A stretch of DNA of 24,115 nt from a virus, in the IMG/VR virus record IMGVR_UViG_3300030202_000348, positions 1 to 24,115 of that record. One strand, 5' to 3'. Below, in pieces: positions 4,482 to 10,822 of this stretch. Every line of letters starts with the position of its first letter. Within the stretch, counting starts at the first letter, position 1. The notes under the pieces are model-generated. The model was not told the origin of the DNA. It ran no database searches and worked only from the letters and a program-made list of their open reading frames with translations. A program made the translations under genes and the position numbers.

Positions 4482-4918
4482 TGGATATGCAAAGACTATT
4501 AAAATCAGTACGTGATCATGAAGGTTACCGCAACAAGGTCTACTTAGACACACTAGGCAAGAGAACTGTGGGCGTCGGCCATCTTTGCGTCGAAGATTTT
4601 TGGGAAGATAATAAAGAATACGACGAAGAATTTTTAATGGAAATATTAGAAAAAGATTTAGAGAACGCGATATCAGGAGCAGAAGATTTACTCGGTGAGT
4701 CCATGGTCCATGATCAATGCAAGGAGATTATCGTCGAGATGGTATTTCAACTTGGAAAAACCGGCGTGAGTAAGTTCCGCAACATGTGGTCAGCGCTAAA
4801 AGAAAAGACACCACCAGACTATAAAACCGCGGCGGCCGAAATGCTCGATTCGCGTTGGGCCAAGCAGACCCCCAATCGCGCAAGTAAAATGTCAGAGCTT
4901 ATGGCGAGCCTGGCGTAG
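4481..4918 (+). CDS. T4-type endolysin (GH24 lysozyme, muramidase)
   Basis: 145 residues, the usual length for a phage GH24 lysozyme. It would cleave the beta-1,4 bond between N-acetylmuramic acid and N-acetylglucosamine at the end of infection. The catalytic triad is in place: Glu14 in RDHEGYRNKVYLD, Asp23 in YLDTLGKRT, Thr29 in TVGVGH; the spacing (9 and 6) equals Glu11/Asp20/Thr26 of T4 lysozyme. The C-terminal signature SRWAKQTPNRASKM parallels T4 WAKQTPNRA. No signal peptide or signal-anchor, so release needs a holin; a candidate lies at 5204-5332. ATG 4481 overlaps the previous stop (TAATG); Met3 (4487) is a possible alternative start. The stop TAG overlaps the next GTG (TAGTG). Confidence 0.93.
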   Translation: MDMQRLLKSVRDHEGYRNKVYLDTLGKRTVGVGHLCVEDFWEDNKEYDEEFLMEILEKDLENAISGAEDLLGESMVHDQCKEIIVEMVFQLGKTGVSKFRNMWSALKEKTPPDYKTAAAEMLDSRWAKQTPNRASKMSELMASLA

Positions 4919-5145
4919 TGGACGACGATTTACTTAAATGGGACGGCTTTGATGATGCGATTATCGGAGTGGGTTCGCGTTGTGGTATGGACGATATATT
5001 AGTTTACAGTAAAAAGAAGATGGCTTACATTTTAAGAGACAGAGATGACATGGATGTAGAAGAGGCAATAGAATACCTCGATTTTAACGTTTTAGGGGCC
5101 TACATAGGCAAAAGAACACCTATCATAGTACAAGACTTCATCTAA
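4918..5145 (+). CDS. Small acidic conserved-type phage protein, 75 aa, GTG start
   Basis: The start is GTG 4918, sharing its G with the lysozyme stop (TAGTG). The product begins MDDDLLKWDGFDDAIIGVGS and contains DILVYSKKKMAYIL, then DMDVEEAIEYLDFNVLGAYIG, ending RTPIIVQDFI. The order W-D-G-F-D-D-A-I-I-G, D-I-L-V-Y, EEA-x-E-Y-x-x-x-N, G-x-R-T-P-I-I-V is, to my memory, common in small hypothetical proteins of many phages and plasmids; none has a proven activity that I know. It is probably a compact alpha/beta protein. It sits in the lysis operon, but that alone does not make it a lysis protein. The stop overlaps the next ATG (TAATG). Confidence 0.8.
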   Translation: MDDDLLKWDGFDDAIIGVGSRCGMDDILVYSKKKMAYILRDRDDMDVEEAIEYLDFNVLGAYIGKRTPIIVQDFI

Positions 5146-5219
5146 TGGAAGAAGAGGTCACAGAAATCTGTCCTATCTGTGAATTTGACGTGGAGGAGTG
5201 CGATTGTTTTACATACTAA
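5145..5219 (+). CDS. 24-aa cysteine-rich microprotein
   Basis: ATG 5145 shares its A with the previous stop (TAATG). The product MEEEVTEICPICEFDVEECD ends CFTY. It has a CPIC knuckle and a CDC pair, four cysteines that could hold one zinc ion, on an otherwise acidic peptide. Its final codons contain the ribosome site (GGAGG, 5192-5196) and overlap the start (TTG 5204) of the next gene. It may be a real microprotein or mainly a coupling frame. The cysteine pairing argues for the former. Confidence 0.5.
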   Translation: MEEEVTEICPICEFDVEECDCFTY

Positions 5220-5332
5220 CAATTATTTTATTATTACTCATCGTCACATTATTAGCGCTTTTATGCGTTATGGTCTATGCAATCGGTGATCAATTACACG
5301 AGAGCCGAGATCCCAATAATAAAAGAGATTGA
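5204..5332 (+). CDS. Candidate holin: 42-aa single-span membrane protein, TTG start
   Basis: The frame opens with TTG 5204, seven bases after GGAGG (5192-5196), the strongest ribosome site of this operon. No ATG start is available upstream and the first internal ATG (residue 23) would remove the membrane span. Residues 2-27 (FYILTIILLLLIVTLLALLC then VMVYA) form one long hydrophobic segment; the C-terminus (QLHESRDPNNKRD) is short, polar and charged. Size, single span, charged tail and position after a signal-less lysozyme fit a single-span holin of the T7 gp17.5 type, but such proteins share little sequence and the role is inferred. It overlaps the cysteine microprotein by 16 bases. Confidence 0.55.
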   Translation: MFYILTIILLLLIVTLLALLCVMVYAIGDQLHESRDPNNKRD

Positions 5333-5356
5333 TTTTTAATCTTCGCTTAGTATAAA
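5329..5356 (+). promoter_or_regulatory. Possible rightward promoter, TTGATT-16 bp-TATAAA
   Basis: -35 TTGATT (5329-5334), overlapping the stop of the holin candidate; 16-bp spacer; -10 TATAAA (5351-5356). The start would be near 5363, giving a short leader with an ACAGGAG ribosome site before ATG 5390. Confidence 0.45.
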
Positions 5357-5389
5357 ATAGGAAGTTTACACTATATACAGGAGATTAAA

Positions 5390-5566
5390 ATGAACATTGA
5401 TGAAATGAAGAGCGTTATCGTCTACTTAACAGACAAGGTAACCAAACTAGAACAAGAGAATATTGCACTATCGAATAAAAAATTATGTGAATGCGAACAA
5501 GAAGAAGAGGCACCAATACCTGTAGGAAACAACATTATTAGATTATTTCCTTACACGGAGGCGTAA
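5390..5566 (+). CDS. Small coiled-coil protein, 58 aa
   Basis: ATG 5390 follows ACAGGAGATTAAA, a good ribosome site. The product starts MNIDEMKSVIVYLTDKVTKL and continues EQENIALSNKKLCECEQEEE before a short tail, NNIIRLFPYTEA. The first ~32 residues show heptad-like hydrophobic spacing (I, V, L, V, L, I, L) and probably form a coiled-coil dimer; CEC and a run of Glu follow. No family is recognised. It is the last rightward gene before a convergent junction. A spanin role is unlikely, as there is neither a signal peptide nor a membrane segment. Confidence 0.65.
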   Translation: MNIDEMKSVIVYLTDKVTKLEQENIALSNKKLCECEQEEEAPIPVGNNIIRLFPYTEA

Positions 5567-5574
5567 GCGGATAC

Positions 5575-5616
5575 GGCGACGATTGCGTCTCTTTTTGGAC
5601 CCTACTTTACGTCGCC
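5575..5616. terminator. Inverted repeats at a convergent gene junction (possible bidirectional terminator)
   Basis: GGCGACG (5575-5581) pairs with CGTCGCC (5610-5616). A competing short hairpin, GACG (5578-5581) / CGTC (5586-5589), is followed by TCTTTTT and could stop rightward transcripts. It lies between the rightward gene ending at 5566 and the leftward gene ending at 5619. Tails are weak in both directions. Confidence 0.4.
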
Positions 5617-5618
5617 CC

Positions 5619-5801
5619 TTATGCTTTTTCTTTTTTAGTACGGAACTCATCTCTGTCCTGATCCATTTGCTGAACCCTTGCTCTCCAATAATCTCTTTCT
5701 TTCTCGGCCAGATCTTCCCACCGCGATTGTTTAAATCCTCGTCTATCTGATTTATATCTCAGATTCTTTGCTCTCTTATCATAAACTGTGAAGTCACTCA
5801 T
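5619..5801 (-). CDS. Small highly charged hypothetical protein, 60 aa
   Basis: Starts MSDFTVYDKRAKNLRYKSDR. It is almost entirely charged and predicted helical in the second half (WEDLAEKERDYWRARVQQMD), ending KKEKA. The net charge is basic at both ends with an acidic middle, consistent with nucleic-acid or protein binding. No family is recognised. ATG 5801 overlaps the stop of the upstream gene as ATGA. It is the last gene of the leftward replication operon. Confidence 0.65.
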   Translation of the reverse strand: MSDFTVYDKRAKNLRYKSDRRGFKQSRWEDLAEKERDYWRARVQQMDQDRDEFRTKKEKA

Positions 5802-5995
5802 TTAAATTCATTAATAGATTGTTCGTGTTTCTTCCACAAACGACGACCGTCTTGTAATGTTATTTCCCAATCAATAACATCAAACTCTTTTATTGTACCG
5901 TCAGTATAATGAACTCGGACGCGATTGATTACGTCACCTGACTCTGGATTTTTTTCTTGAAATCTAACGACGCCACTAACTATTTTTTTTATCAT
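5798..5995 (-). CDS. Small hypothetical protein, beta-rich, 65 aa
   Basis: Starts MIKKIVSGVVRFQEKNPESG and reads as alternating short beta strands (VINRVRVHYTDGTIKEFDVIDWEITL) followed by a basic helix (GRRLWKKHEQSINEFK), possibly a small beta-barrel plus helix. No family is recognised. It overlaps the end of the upstream gene by 20 bases and the start of the downstream gene by 4, so it is cotranslated with both. Confidence 0.65.
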   Translation of the reverse strand: MIKKIVSGVVRFQEKNPESGDVINRVRVHYTDGTIKEFDVIDWEITLQDGRRLWKKHEQSINEFK

Positions 5996-6263
5996 CCTTT
6001 ACGTGCCCTTGTGCAGGCATATTTGTAAAGTAAATGGAACGCACATCCTTTATGGCGTGTTGTAGTTCAGCTTTCTCTCTTAGCACATTGTATAACTCTT
6101 TGATATGTTCAGCGTGATCATGTTCTTTACTTGTGATGTACGCTGGTACATTTGTTAATAAAACTTCTTTTGCTTCTAGCTCTGATAAATTACCTATCAT
6201 CTTATTCAATACTGATATGTATAAAGCTCTTTTAACGTTATCCTTGTTCTGTTGTTCTTGCAC
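5976..6263 (-). CDS. Hypothetical helical protein, 95 aa (GTG start preferred)
   Basis: The open frame extends up to 6323, but that would overlap the upstream ribbon-helix-helix gene by 86 bases. I prefer GTG 6263, because GGAGAGG (6270-6276) lies six bases upstream of it; ATG 6278 lacks a ribosome site. The product (V)QEQQNKDNVKRALYISVLNK continues with helices GNLSELEAKEVLL and EHDHAEHIKELYNVLREKAE, with several histidines. No family is recognised. It overlaps the upstream gene end (6238) by 26 bases. Confidence 0.6.
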   Translation of the reverse strand: MQEQQNKDNVKRALYISVLNKMIGNLSELEAKEVLLTNVPAYITSKEHDHAEHIKELYNVLREKAELQHAIKDVRSIYFTNMPAQGHVKDDKKNS

Positions 6264-6438
6264 TGTGGTCCTCTCCATTCTGTATGGTTGGTTGATTGCT
6301 TTCTTGATTATGTTCTTTGTCAATTAAATAGTGTAAATAAGAACCCATAGACATATACTTGTTTTGTGCCATGGGCTTTGCCTTGTTGTACACATCAATT
6401 TTTATGGCTACAGATTTATACTTAGTAACATCTGTCAT
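6238..6438 (-). CDS. Ribbon-helix-helix (Arc/MetJ-like) DNA-binding protein, 66 aa
   Basis: Starts MTDVTKYKSVAIKIDVYNKA. Residues ~8-45 have the ribbon-helix-helix layout: a short strand (KSVAIKID), helix A (VYNKAKPMAQNKY), a turn, and helix B (SMGSYLHYLIDKEHNQ). In this fold the paired strands of a dimer read the major groove. The tail (residues 46-66) is polar. TAGGAGAAAGAA before ATG 6438 gives a strong ribosome site. A private promoter (6482-6509) precedes it within the replication operon. It may regulate one of the phage promoters, possibly its own; that is inference from fold and size only. Confidence 0.6.
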   Translation of the reverse strand: MTDVTKYKSVAIKIDVYNKAKPMAQNKYMSMGSYLHYLIDKEHNQESNQPTIQNGEDHSARTTEQG

Positions 6439-6481
6439 TTCTTTCTCCTAAATATTATATCTTGTTTCATATAATAATAGG

Positions 6482-6509
6482 TATATATGGGAATTTATAT
6501 GATAGTCAA
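6482..6509 (-). promoter_or_regulatory. Internal leftward promoter, TTGACT-16 bp-TATATA
   Basis: Minus strand: -35 TTGACT (6504-6509), 16-bp spacer, -10 TATATA (6482-6487). It resembles the promoter at 2176-2203 over about 28 bases. It would allow the small genes 5619-6438 to be expressed separately from the polymerase genes. Confidence 0.55.
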
Positions 6510-6516
6510 GGACAAT

Positions 6517-6741
6517 CTATGTGTCTTGTTTATATAAAATATCCTCTAAACTAGCGGCTTGGACGCAATTAAACGACATACTAACGTATCCAGTAAGGTC
6601 TATTAGGTCGTCTTGAACCCACTGATAGTATTCATTACAGTCCTCATAGTTAGCGTGAGTTACCTCAGATGCTACTCTCAAACAATTCTGATCTATACCA
6701 GTGCCTATGCACATCCAACCAATTAAAAAAAATTTTAACAT
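6517..6741 (-). CDS. Small probably exported protein, 74 aa
   Basis: Starts MLKFFLIGWMCIGTGIDQNC. A Lys plus a 12-14-residue hydrophobic stretch looks like a short signal peptide or signal anchor. The remainder is acidic and aromatic with two further cysteines (EDCNEYYQWVQ and FNCVQAA), which fits an oxidised periplasmic protein. No family is recognised. ATG 6741 follows the upstream stop directly (TAA-ATG) with AAAGGAG as ribosome site. A secreted protein at the tail of a replication operon is unusual. Superinfection exclusion is one possibility, unsupported beyond topology. Confidence 0.7.
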   Translation of the reverse strand: MLKFFLIGWMCIGTGIDQNCLRVASEVTHANYEDCNEYYQWVQDDLIDLTGYVSMSFNCVQAASLEDILYKQDT

Positions 6742-7020
6742 TTACTCCTTTTCGATGTACTCGAATTCTACTTTCAACCTTATCTGTTCCTTGGTCCGTT
6801 GTCTAATAATCTTTGATCCCGGTCGCCAACTTTTTGTCCTGCGTGATGTTGTCTTAACATCTATGAGTCTGACCTCTCCTGTCTCATGGTGAACTAACAC
6901 CATGTCAATGGGACCAGAACTCGATACGTTTTTAAATACCTCGTAGCCTTGCTCTAAGAACTTAATGATAGCTCTATGTTCACTGACGTCACCAATTACC
7001 CTTTTTTCATTTCTCCCCAT
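6742..7020 (-). CDS. PD-(D/E)XK-type endonuclease, putative Holliday junction resolvase-like, 92 aa
   Basis: Starts MGRNEKRVIGDVSEHRAIIK. The nuclease core is readable: Glu14 in the first helix (DVSEHRA), Asp39 in SGPIDMVLV, then Asp54-x-Lys56 in RLIDVKTTS, the E...D...(D/E)xK order of small resolvases and intron-associated PD-(D/E)XK enzymes. A basic tail (RRTKSWRPGSKIIRQRTKEQ) would hold DNA. At 92 residues it is minimal. It directly follows the polymerase gene with a 25-base overlap, the place where T7-like phages often keep a recombination nuclease (T7 gp3 is also PD-(D/E)XK). Junction resolution or host-DNA breakdown is therefore likely. Whether it acts on junctions is not shown by the sequence. 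Confidence 0.75.
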   Translation of the reverse strand: MGRNEKRVIGDVSEHRAIIKFLEQGYEVFKNVSSSGPIDMVLVHHETGEVRLIDVKTTSRRTKSWRPGSKIIRQRTKEQIRLKVEFEYIEKE

Positions 7021-8861
7021 GATGATCCTATATCCATATCTACTTTCAAAGGTACCTTTAATTGCACTGTATTTTCCATTGCTTCTTTAATTTTTTGCGC
7101 CTGCTCATCAGATTCAATCGAACAGTTTAACTCATCGTGAACTTGTATATGAGATACAATTCCTTGCTCATATAAATCCACCATAGCTTTTTTAGTCATG
7201 TCTGCACTAGATCCTTGTATCAATCTATTCAAAGCTTTATAAGTCCATGCACGTTTTAAGTCACGGCCATATTCTTTCTCTGCTTGCCATAATGGTAACG
7301 GTTTATGTATACCAAATGCTCGTGGTTCCCATGTATCAAAACGACATTTACGACCTAGCAGTGTTCGAAGAAAGCCTACGTTTTCTGCTTTGCGTGTCGC
7401 TTGTTCCATTAACTGTTTTACAAAAGGCACGTTAGCGTGAAACTGTGTAAATAAATCTTCTGTTTCATCTCTATCTAATCCAAGCTCACTTGCAAGCTTA
7501 CCTTTACCCATGCCATACATCATCCCTAAATTAATTGTTTTCGCGGTTCTTCTATCTATACCAGCCATATCTGCAACGGCTTGGTGAAAGTCTGGGTCCT
7601 CGTGCTTATAAGATTCAATCACTTCACCAGCACCTTTTAATCCACCGCTAGTTAATGAAGCGAAGTGAACTAACACTCTAGGTTCTTGTTGACTGTAATC
7701 AAAACTACCCCACTTACATTTTTCATTAGGAACAAAGATAGACCTGATCATTGGTCCGATATCCTTGTTTCTAGCTGGAATCTGCTGGAGATTAGGATTA
7801 CTATAACTAAATCTACCCGTGACTGTACCACCACTTTCACTACGCATTTGATGTATGTCAGCGTGAATACGACCTTTGTGTTCATGAGTGAGTATCGTAT
7901 CAATGAATGTAGTACGTGCTTTATTAAACTCTCTGGCCTGCACTATCATTTTAGCTAACGGATGTTTGTGTGTTGTTAAAAAATTTTTATCAAACTTTGG
8001 TTGACCTGACTTCGGTGTTCTTTCATAAGATATCTCTAGCTTATCAAAAGCTTTAGCCACGCTGACGGCAGCCCAAACATCTACATCAACTCCTGTGTCT
8101 TGTTTAATTTTATATAAAAGATCTTTTTCTTTTTTACTCAAATCTATTTTTATGTGATTAGCTTTTTGTAAATCAACGCGAACTCCATTAGATTTCATAT
8201 CTAACAGACATGGGAAGAGCCGTGTTTCGAGATCAAAGATACTTGATAGCTCTTGCTTAATTAATTCTACTTTAAAAAACTGCCATAATCTCAACGTCAG
8301 ATCAGCATCTTGCTCTGCATAAGGGCCCACATACATAGGCGGTAACTTATACATTTCAGCTTTAGCATCGACGCCCCATTCTTTTGCGGCCTCATATAAT
8401 AAACCCTCTGACTTAGTATCTTTTAAATAATCTCTTCCTAATTCATTTAAGGAGTATCTAAATCTATTTTCATCAATTAGCGGAGCAGCTATCAGTGTAT
8501 CAATAATTTTACCTTTGACCTCTATACCCCACCAGCGAAGCCACCCCACGTCATAAGAAGCATTGTGAAATATCTTATCACAGGGTAACTCCATAATTTT
8601 TTTTACTTGGCGCTTGACAATCTTCTCATCAAAATTACCACCGCCTTCATGACGTATTGGAAAATATCCTTTCCAACCGTCTACTGCTATTGCAACTCCA
8701 GCTATAAAACCGTCACCCCTAGGCCATCCTGGGCCCATAGTCTTGATGTTAGGATCACAAGTTTCTAAGTCTACTGCTATCTCTGTAGCCTCTGTTAAGT
8801 TAGGCACCTTCTCAGGTGGCGTCCACTCGCTAGGTGGTTGAAACAAAGGCATTTGAGTCAC
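6996..8861 (-). CDS. Family A DNA polymerase with 3'-5' exonuclease
   Basis: 621 residues, T7-like in layout (T7 gp5 is 704), without a 5' nuclease domain. Proofreading domain: exo I AVDLETCD (Asp31, Glu33), exo II FHNASYDVGW (Asp104), exo III YAEQDADLTL (Tyr181, Asp185). Polymerase domain: TGRFSYSNPNLQQIP (348-362), motif A FDYSQQEPR (Asp388, Glu393), motif B RRTAKTINLGMMYG (Arg437, Lys441, Tyr449), motif C QVHDELN (His575, Asp576, Glu577). All catalytic acids are present. The start is GTG 8861 in a TAGTG overlap with the upstream stop, with AGAGGA just before; ATG 8852 is the alternative. It would replicate the phage genome together with the primase, helicase and SSB-like protein of the same operon. 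No insertion matching the T7 thioredoxin-binding loop stands out. Confidence 0.95.
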   Translation of the reverse strand: MTQMPLFQPPSEWTPPEKVPNLTEATEIAVDLETCDPNIKTMGPGWPRGDGFIAGVAIAVDGWKGYFPIRHEGGGNFDEKIVKRQVKKIMELPCDKIFHNASYDVGWLRWWGIEVKGKIIDTLIAAPLIDENRFRYSLNELGRDYLKDTKSEGLLYEAAKEWGVDAKAEMYKLPPMYVGPYAEQDADLTLRLWQFFKVELIKQELSSIFDLETRLFPCLLDMKSNGVRVDLQKANHIKIDLSKKEKDLLYKIKQDTGVDVDVWAAVSVAKAFDKLEISYERTPKSGQPKFDKNFLTTHKHPLAKMIVQAREFNKARTTFIDTILTHEHKGRIHADIHQMRSESGGTVTGRFSYSNPNLQQIPARNKDIGPMIRSIFVPNEKCKWGSFDYSQQEPRVLVHFASLTSGGLKGAGEVIESYKHEDPDFHQAVADMAGIDRRTAKTINLGMMYGMGKGKLASELGLDRDETEDLFTQFHANVPFVKQLMEQATRKAENVGFLRTLLGRKCRFDTWEPRAFGIHKPLPLWQAEKEYGRDLKRAWTYKALNRLIQGSSADMTKKAMVDLYEQGIVSHIQVHDELNCSIESDEQAQKIKEAMENTVQLKVPLKVDMDIGSSWGEMKKG

Positions 8862-9124
8862 TAGTCCTCTTTTTGAATTTCAGCCGCTATAGCTGCGTAC
8901 CCAGCGATATCTATATAAGAATCGGGTGTTGCTTTATGTTTTATTCTAGCAACCTTCATCAATAGCATACACATGGCCACGTCGTGAGCGGAAATATCTT
9001 TTCCTAAATAAGAACTCCATAGAGCTGCAATATTACAATGCGTGATAGTTTTATCACCGTAATCATTTGCTCTAGGGCCTGTTACTAATCTAATAGCTTC
9101 TTGTAAACACTTTTCACTTTGCAT
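8861..9124 (-). CDS. Conserved phage protein of DUF6378 type, 87 aa
   Basis: Starts MQSEKCLQEAIRLVTGPRAN. The pattern A-x-x-L-V-x-G-x-R-x-x-D-Y-G-D, then NIAALWSSYL, HDVAMCMLLMKVARI and PDSYIDIAGYAAIAAE is the one I know from phage proteins labelled DUF6378. They are all-helical, and the K-x-x-R plus D-x-x-D-I-A-G-Y arrangement resembles MazG-like all-alpha NTP pyrophosphohydrolases, which would fit nucleotide-pool control beside a polymerase. The enzymatic role is inference, as few acidic metal ligands are evident. ATG 9124 has AAAAGGAG at a good distance. Its stop overlaps the polymerase start (TAGTG). Confidence 0.75.
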   Translation of the reverse strand: MQSEKCLQEAIRLVTGPRANDYGDKTITHCNIAALWSSYLGKDISAHDVAMCMLLMKVARIKHKATPDSYIDIAGYAAIAAEIQKED

Positions 9125-9299
9125 CTTCTTTCTCCTTTTGCTGTTGTAAGTCTTGTAGTAATTGTTCTAAATCTTTCTTTAAAACTTTTACTGCTTTATC
9201 TAAGTCATCACGTCTAAGCTTCGCGCCTTCTGCCCTGACTTTAGAAATCTGTTTAATAGTTATCTGAAGTTGTTTGATAACAACGTTTGTAAATGACAT
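9114..9299 (-). CDS. Small coiled-coil protein, 61 aa
   Basis: Starts MSFTNVVIKQLQITIKQISK. Almost the whole length is one Leu/Val/Ile heptad helix (DDLDKAVKVLKKDLEQLLQD) ending in a Gln/Lys-rich tail. It would dimerise as a coiled coil. ATG 9299 overlaps the helicase stop (TAATG) and has GGAGG seven bases upstream. It overlaps the DUF6378-type gene by 11 bases. No family is recognised. Its place between helicase and polymerase genes suggests, without proving, a replication accessory role. Confidence 0.65.
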   Translation of the reverse strand: MSFTNVVIKQLQITIKQISKVRAEGAKLRRDDLDKAVKVLKKDLEQLLQDLQQQKEKEDAK

Positions 9300-10822
9300 T
9301 AAAAAACCTCCGAAAATTCTCTGTCAGATTGAGATCTAACAATGTTTAATATATTCCTAGCACGTGTCATTCCAACATAGAATACTCGTCGCTCTGAATC
9401 CCTGTTCTTCCAATACTCATCATCTGCTTTGCGAGACAAGTCTGTCAGTAACATAACATTATCGGACTCTCCACCTTTTGATCCGTGTATAGTCGATAAC
9501 TTGATCCGTGGTTCGTGTCTAATGTTTTCACCACGGCGTAAAACTGCTCTAACATAAATAGACTTTGACGGTGGTATATTTTTTAACGCTTTAAACCACG
9601 GTAAGTCTTTATCTACTTTTAAACCATAATTATTTTTTAATGATTCAAAGTTATATAATTTTTCTTTATCTGCTTTCTTCATACCCTTATGTTCTACTTC
9701 CACACCTTCTCCTGTCTTTATATAAGCATAGCAACTTTTCACTTGTTTAATACCTATTTCTTTACCTCTGCGCAGATCCTCCCACGCTAAGATTGCTTCA
9801 TGAACTCTTTTATTAATAGAAGTTTTATCCGCTCTTTTATAATAATAACCGTAGATTTTTAAATCTTCTTCTAACTTATCTAAACGATATCTATCCCTCG
9901 CCAGGATTAGCCATTGACCTTCTTTCATCTTTTGTAACTGTTCTATTGGATGTATGTTTACTTCACCGTCATCATCTCTTGATGTCCATTCTTTATCTAC
10001 TCTATCTGATATTCTTGTAATTAGTTTATTTGCATGCCTATGAATTAACTTAGACAGTCTATAAGACCTATCTAATACAGTTCTTTGACCTTCCATATTA
10101 ATTAAATACTCAGGTCTGGCCCCTGCCCAACGATAGATAGCTTGATCATCATCTCCGGCGACGTAGACTCTTTTACTATTTTCAATAATTCTTTCTACCA
10201 TTTTCCATTGCAACCAGCTTAAATCCTGTGCTTCATCTATTATTACCACGTCGAATTGAGGTATTGTATCATAATGTTTTTTATTAAACTCAACTATCAA
10301 ATCAGTCAAATCAAATTTGTTTCTCTCTGATTTGTATTGATGTAAGGCTTGGTCTATATATTTTAATTTTAACCAGCCCCCTTGCAAATGACCCACTGTG
10401 GGATCATTAAAAAAGTTTTCAGTTGTGAGTCCCCTGACTTTTGCACCGTCAATAACTTTCATAAATACATCGTCAGGAAAGCCAGCACCATATGTTTCGG
10501 TGTTCTTGTTCGGATTACTAAGATTAATTTGTAGTTTATCTGATACCACTTTATAATCATCATCACTCATGATGTTCTCTTCTTTTAAATGTAATTCTCT
10601 GTAAGCTAGACTATGTAATGTTCTAAAGTTCATAAAATCTTTTGTGCTATAATTTAATTGAGATATGGCTCTTGATAAAGCCTCGTCAGCCGCTTGATTT
10701 GTAAATGCTAAATAGGCTATCTTGTTTGGTGATACTTTGTTTTCTCGTAACTCTTTCTCCACGATATGAAGTAAATGCGTAGTCTTACCCGTGCCTGGTG
10801 GTCCAAAGATTATGTTTCTCAA
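9299..10822 (-). CDS. SF1A (UvrD/Rep/Dda-like) DNA helicase, TTG start
   Basis: 507 residues, shorter than UvrD (about 720) and near the size of T4 Dda. Motif I GPPGTGKTT (7-15), Ia AFTNQAA (39-45), Ib FRTLHSLAY (67-75), II IDEAQD (195-200), III GDDDQAIYRWAGA (223-235), IV DRSYRLS (251-257), V STIHGSKGGESDNVML (443-458), VI RRVFYVGMTRARN (478-490). All ATPase residues are present; the reduced inserts suggest minimal 1B and 2B subdomains. The start is TTG 10822, overlapping the primase stop as TTGA. No other start fits, because the Walker motif begins at residue 7. Likely a 3'-5' or 5'-3' translocase serving replication or recombination. No DnaB-type helicase is seen in the window, so it may be the fork helicase. 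Confidence 0.92.
   Translation of the reverse strand: MRNIIFGPPGTGKTTHLLHIVEKELRENKVSPNKIAYLAFTNQAADEALSRAISQLNYSTKDFMNFRTLHSLAYRELHLKEENIMSDDDYKVVSDKLQINLSNPNKNTETYGAGFPDDVFMKVIDGAKVRGLTTENFFNDPTVGHLQGGWLKLKYIDQALHQYKSERNKFDLTDLIVEFNKKHYDTIPQFDVVIIDEAQDLSWLQWKMVERIIENSKRVYVAGDDDQAIYRWAGARPEYLINMEGQRTVLDRSYRLSKLIHRHANKLITRISDRVDKEWTSRDDDGEVNIHPIEQLQKMKEGQWLILARDRYRLDKLEEDLKIYGYYYKRADKTSINKRVHEAILAWEDLRRGKEIGIKQVKSCYAYIKTGEGVEVEHKGMKKADKEKLYNFESLKNNYGLKVDKDLPWFKALKNIPPSKSIYVRAVLRRGENIRHEPRIKLSTIHGSKGGESDNVMLLTDLSRKADDEYWKNRDSERRVFYVGMTRARNILNIVRSQSDREFSEVF

Noticed and set aside
6264-6323. Longer version of the 95-residue protein starting at ATG 6323 or 6278
   Set aside because: Overlaps the ribbon-helix-helix gene heavily and lacks a ribosome site, while GGAGAGG is ideally placed for GTG 6263.
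6133-6327. Rightward 64-codon frame with a hydrophobic end
   Set aside because: It lies entirely antisense to two leftward genes with good ribosome sites and has no start signals of its own.
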